A DNA stretch of 10,728 nt, from the NCBI GenBank assembly GCA_009602725.1, contig WELB01000137.1, forward strand, positions 1 through 10,728, written 5' to 3'. The position numbers were made by a program, and so were the translations under genes. The DNA comes from Spirogloea muscicola (Eukaryota; Streptophyta; Zygnematophyceae; Spirogloeales; Spirogloeaceae). The notes beneath the pieces were generated by a model. That model was not told the DNA's origin. It made no database searches and saw only the letters and a list, made by a program, of their open reading frames with translations. Numbering within the stretch: the stretch's first letter is position 1; every line of letters starts with the position of its first letter. Positions 7,550 to 10,728 of the stretch are shown in pieces.

Positions 7550-8050
7550 CCATGGTAGCTGCATGAGGTGATTGTGCAGAGAACTTGCACACAAGCACTC
7601 TTCTAGGCTTGCTTGTGCTGGTGGATGCCACTTGAGCCCTGCAAAATAGAATGTATGGCACTCCGAGTAACTCTTTGTGTGAACATTGAAACTGCATGAC
7701 AACATAGTCCTCACGCTGCTATTACCGCGGAGCGTGATGATTGCCGTTCATGCTCGAGATTCATCAACGTGAGGACAGCATAACAAGTAGTCCTGATGCT
7801 TGCTCTCGTGCTGCTACGTCACGATTGTCCAGGGTAGGATAGAGTACAGGGGCTGATGAGGTATACTCGCTGGCATCTCAGAAATGTTCCCAGTACGTCC
7901 TCCCTTTCTGATCCTGGTGAAACAGGGTCAGTCTGCTTCACCACGCTCCCTCCATTAAGCAGTAAGCATTGCAGCAACTGTGTCCGTCGGTGCCGCTTTG
8001 GATGTCTGTCCATAGCGTTCCCACTGCTTTAGGACGCTTGATTCATATAC
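7550..8050 (+). repeat. Diverged ~500-bp dispersed repeat, copy 2
   Basis: This is the partner of 2090-2612 in the same orientation. It begins about 145 bases after the end of the F-box/LRR pseudogene. The hairpin of copy 1 is kept here as GATCCTG/CAGGGTC (7910-7929), with one pair becoming G-T and a shorter loop. The CTGG...CCAG stem is also kept. No matching segment follows the other F-box/LRR gene on the minus strand, so the repeat is not simply the 3' flank of that family. Confidence 0.7.
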
Positions 8051-8430
8051 GACTGTGAGTATCGACTCTCGAGAAGGCGTGATCATGCAAAGGCAAGCCT
8101 CAGAAGCCTGAACAAAAACGCAATAGCTAGTTTTTTTCCGATGCGACGTACGTGCGCAGACCATCCTTTCAGTCTCCTGCCTAATTAGCCGATGGAAGGT
8201 GTGAGCAGCGGGCTGATGGATTGACAGTCCTACAGTAGCGGTCTAGGTTGCCCTGCTTGCATGTACTCACAATGTAGTGGGACATATGGTGAGAGATGCC
8301 CATGATGTTTGGGCTGGATGTTATATCTCAATACGGGCCCAAGACTTCTTGCCGACACACGATCAGCAGAAGGTTGAATAGGAAGGCTATCCTTCTTAAT
8401 TCAAGGAGGAAGATTATTGTCACTGATTAG
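8051..8430. other. Gene-free stretch between the convergent F-box/LRR copies
   Basis: Only short open frames without recognisable character occur. I see no repeat partner within the window and no RNA gene. Confidence 0.45.
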
Positions 8431-8670
8431 TTATCAGTGAGATCAGGAAAGACAGATGGTCTGGTGCTAACAGTGCCCATAGATGCCCGGGAATGGGACT
8501 TCTACGACCTTGGATGGCCTCTTCCTAGCCTGGGCCTCTTGCATGTTGCAACATCAGGACAGCCAGTCAACAGAAACGCTTACATGCAAGCCTTCCTCGT
8601 CATTACCTCTGCAGTAGATACAGCAAGTTTTAGACGGTGCTGTGAGCATTACCACAACCATGGAAACTGA
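8431..8670 (+). other. Unrecognised open frame, 79 codons without ATG near its start
   Basis: The frame is open from just after a stop at 8428-8430 to TGA at 8668-8670. It has no ATG until late (Met-Gln-Ala), so if real it would be an internal or last exon. The translation has a mixed, protein-like composition (for example REWDFYDLGWPLP, then HVATSGQPVNRN) but I recognise no family. A candidate acceptor TATCAG ends at 8437. It could equally be chance. Confidence 0.2.
8580..8584 (-). promoter_or_regulatory. Candidate TGTAA polyadenylation signal for the minus-strand gene
   Basis: TTACA on the + strand reads TGTAA on the minus strand, 281 bases past the stop of the F-box/LRR gene. A TGTAA also overlaps the stop codon itself. 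Both are weak, as the motif is short. Confidence 0.2.
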
Positions 8671-8864
8671 TTGAATCTGATATTGAGTAAAAGTTTATGG
8701 TATCAAGAGCACTCACAATTGATTCCAAGCCTTGAAGACTGACTGTGCTGTGAGCTCGGTTTAGAAGGTTAGACGATTGTCCAAGCAAAAGATAATACAG
8801 CTATTCAAATTGCCGACACAACCTTGACAATGTCACGCTCCCTATACTGCTCTATACCAAGGAC

Positions 8865-10728
8865 TTACAATGACTGCATTGCTTTCAAAATGCGGAACTT
8901 GAAAAATTGAGGACCACCAAAGTCGGCCTCCCACTGCTCTTCCACCCTCTCCAGACGAGAAACTCTTCTGGAATGATGTTGGAGGTCCGCAACAGCTTGC
9001 GGCAGCACGTCGACCTCACTAAGAGGGAGGCCTTCCACATGCAAAAACTCTAGTCGACTACAACTAGCAAGAAGATCAGCAACGATCTTGTTGATATCCA
9101 TGTTGTGACCAAGCCAGCAGTCGTACAAGCGCAAAACTCTCAGGCTAGTGCATGGGCTCACCAATCTAGTCATGACTCTATCAGATTCGGCTTCACCAAA
9201 GGATGCTCTGGATGCTGCCTCCGTGAGGCATGAAAGCTCCAATGAGTTGTCAAACTCAGAGGTTGCCCTTGCAAAAAGCACACTGCTTGCCCTTGCAAAA
9301 GGCATACTGCTGAGCTCCAGGCTAACAAGCTGAGTGCAACCTGCAAGAAGTCTAATTGCACCGTCATTGTGCAGCTCGATAACTCCGGCAAGTCGCAGTG
9401 CTGACAGGCCAGGGCACCAGCTGCTGAGGCTCCAGAAGCTATGCATAGCATCATGTGTGCCCCAACAATTATCACAGTTGAGGGAACGGAGGGCTGGGAG
9501 ACTCTTGGGGAAGCAGAGGTCCCCTTCCATGAAGCGAATCTTCTCGAGGCCAAGAGTTGCCAAACAAGGGGCCTTTGCTAGGAAAGCGAGTAAGTTGCCA
9601 GCACTCAGTCTCCATGCCACCAGCGTGAGCACCGTAAGGGAAGGGAATCCTTTGCAATCATGCAGCCACTCATCGAGGTATGCATCGGCCCAGGAGCCAA
9701 GAATGTGAAGCTCTTGCAATTGCAAGCAGTAGGCAGCTAAGTCTTTGATAGCATCACCGTTATCGTCGCCCTCTGGTAGATGTATGTCAACAACCTGCAA
9801 CCCTGAGAAGTTGGCAGTAGCTGACTTTGGCCGCAGCCAATGGCAGTTCCAGGGCCGACGGCTAAGCAACCCCGTCAGCGAGCGGCATGATGACATGAGC
9901 GCCCAAGAGGAGACTGGCGACAGCTTCTGACAGGCGTCAATGCCAACCTCCTGCAGCAGCGGGCAAGCGGAGGCTAGCGCAATGATCCCGGCGTCGGTGA
10001 CGGCAGCATAGCCAGTCAAGCGGAAGGATAGTAACTGCCGCAAGTTGCTTGCAATGTACAGCAGTCCTGCATCTGTGAGAGATTCGGATGGCCGCCTGGT
10101 GCTGCTGAGCTCTAATTTCGTGAGGCACTTGCATGCAACAACGACAGTCTGAATGTCCGAATCTGCAGATGACAATATCAATTCAACCGGATGCACTTAG
10201 TCATCAAGGACGCGAGTTGGACTACTGCTCAAGGTGGATCTCATCAAGTGTCAGGAACATTTGTTAGAATGAGAAGAGGGCGCTCCCAATTTGGAGCATG
10301 GAAGAAGCAGTACGATTTCTGAGCAGCTCACCAGTGATGTCGAACCAACCCAGGGAGAGGCTCTCGAGTCCAGTGAGGTGGGCAACGACGTCAGATCGTA
10401 AGGCCGGCGGGCGGTCGAGAATCAGCCCCCGCAGGATATGCGCGTGAGCGGCGAGGTCACGGAGGCCGTCAACCAGCTGCTCTGCCTCCGGAAGGTGCAG
10501 GTCCACGCGCAGGTCCGAGAGCGCGGTGGCGGCCGCCAGCAGGCGCAGGTCGACGAACGCGAATTGGACGGTGAGGCACAGCCGCGCGAGGTTCGGGAAG
10601 GCCGCGGCCAGCGCCGGGCCGAGCTCGCGCTGTCCGGGCCTGTCGCGCGGCCACAGCGGCCCCTCATCAGGCGGCGGCGGGCGGCGCTCGCGTAGCGCGA
10701 GCTCGGTGACGCCGGCGGCGGCGAGACC
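8865..10728 (-). CDS. F-box/LRR-family protein, C-terminal part, intact in the window
   Basis: Exon 1 is open from the window edge to 10332; the intron is 10331-10163 (GTGAGC...CTGCAG, 169 bp, phase 1); exon 2 runs from 10162 to the TAA at 8867-8865. The visible product is about 564 residues. The donor was placed by matching the same junction in the + copy (FDIT|DSDIQTVV here, CDIS|DADIQTVV there). Exon 1 gives ELALRERR, LGPALAAAFPNLARL and LVDGLRDLAAHAHILRGL. Exon 2 holds AMN1-like leucine-rich repeats (LTDAGLLYIASNL, VTDAGIIALASACPLLQ, CPGLSALRLAGV, LVSPCTSLRVLRL) and ends RLERVEEQWEADFG...FKFRI. The F-box itself, expected upstream of LALRERR, is outside the window. Such proteins recruit substrates to SCF ubiquitin ligases; the substrate is unknown. 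A 24-bp in-frame duplication lies at 9261-9308. Confidence 0.85.
9261..9308 (-). repeat. 24-bp in-frame tandem duplication in the LRR exon
   Basis: Units 9261-9284 and 9285-9308 differ at only four positions and share TTGCCCTTGCAAAA. They add eight codons to the protein, seen as two FARA motifs (PFARAS, LFARAT). The + strand paralogue has only one matching LARA motif, so the duplication arose after the copies separated, or was lost there. Confidence 0.8.

Overview
This is a eukaryotic nuclear window. Coding blocks are split by GT-AG introns, exon joins can be read by eye, and much of the length is non-coding and repeat-rich. A CCCTAAA-type (plant/green algal) telomere-like motif, an F-box/leucine-rich-repeat family with AMN1-like repeats, very GC-rich first exons and TGTAA-type candidate polyadenylation signals suggest a green alga, perhaps a trebouxiophyte. 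That assignment is an inference. Nothing here is prokaryotic: there are no operons, no CRISPR array, and no rRNA or tRNA gene that I could support.

Layout. (1) At 120-1709 (+) lies the 3' part of a cysteine-rich, probably extracellular protein. Each repeat is carried by its own short exon and every intron is in phase 2. (2) At 1710-5450 there is no convincing gene. This stretch holds one copy of a roughly 500-bp diverged repeat (2090-2612), three scattered copies of a 50-80 bp element (near 2675, 4032 and 5088), a 411-bp MITE-like transposon with perfect 20-bp terminal inverted repeats and a TA duplication (3126-3540), a perfect 13-bp hairpin (4201-4241), a possible retroelement polypurine tract (about 4399) and a G-run-rich patch (4776-4796). 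(3) At 5451-7407 (+) lies an F-box/LRR gene copy whose frame is broken about four times, so it is probably a pseudogene. (4) At 7550-8050 is the second copy of the 500-bp repeat, followed by a gene-poor stretch with one unrecognised open frame (8431-8670). (5) At 8865-10728 (-) is an uninterrupted paralogue of the F-box/LRR gene, running off the right edge.

The two F-box/LRR copies are convergent (tail to tail) and share an intron at the same codon and phase. If the family follows known F-box/LRR biology, the intact copy would be the substrate-recognition subunit of an SCF-type ubiquitin ligase. Its own F-box would lie outside the window. The strongest points for follow-up are the composite internal structure of the MITE, the exon-per-repeat cysteine-rich gene, and the dispersed 500-bp repeat with conserved potential hairpins. 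I saw no clear evidence of a wholly new multi-gene system.
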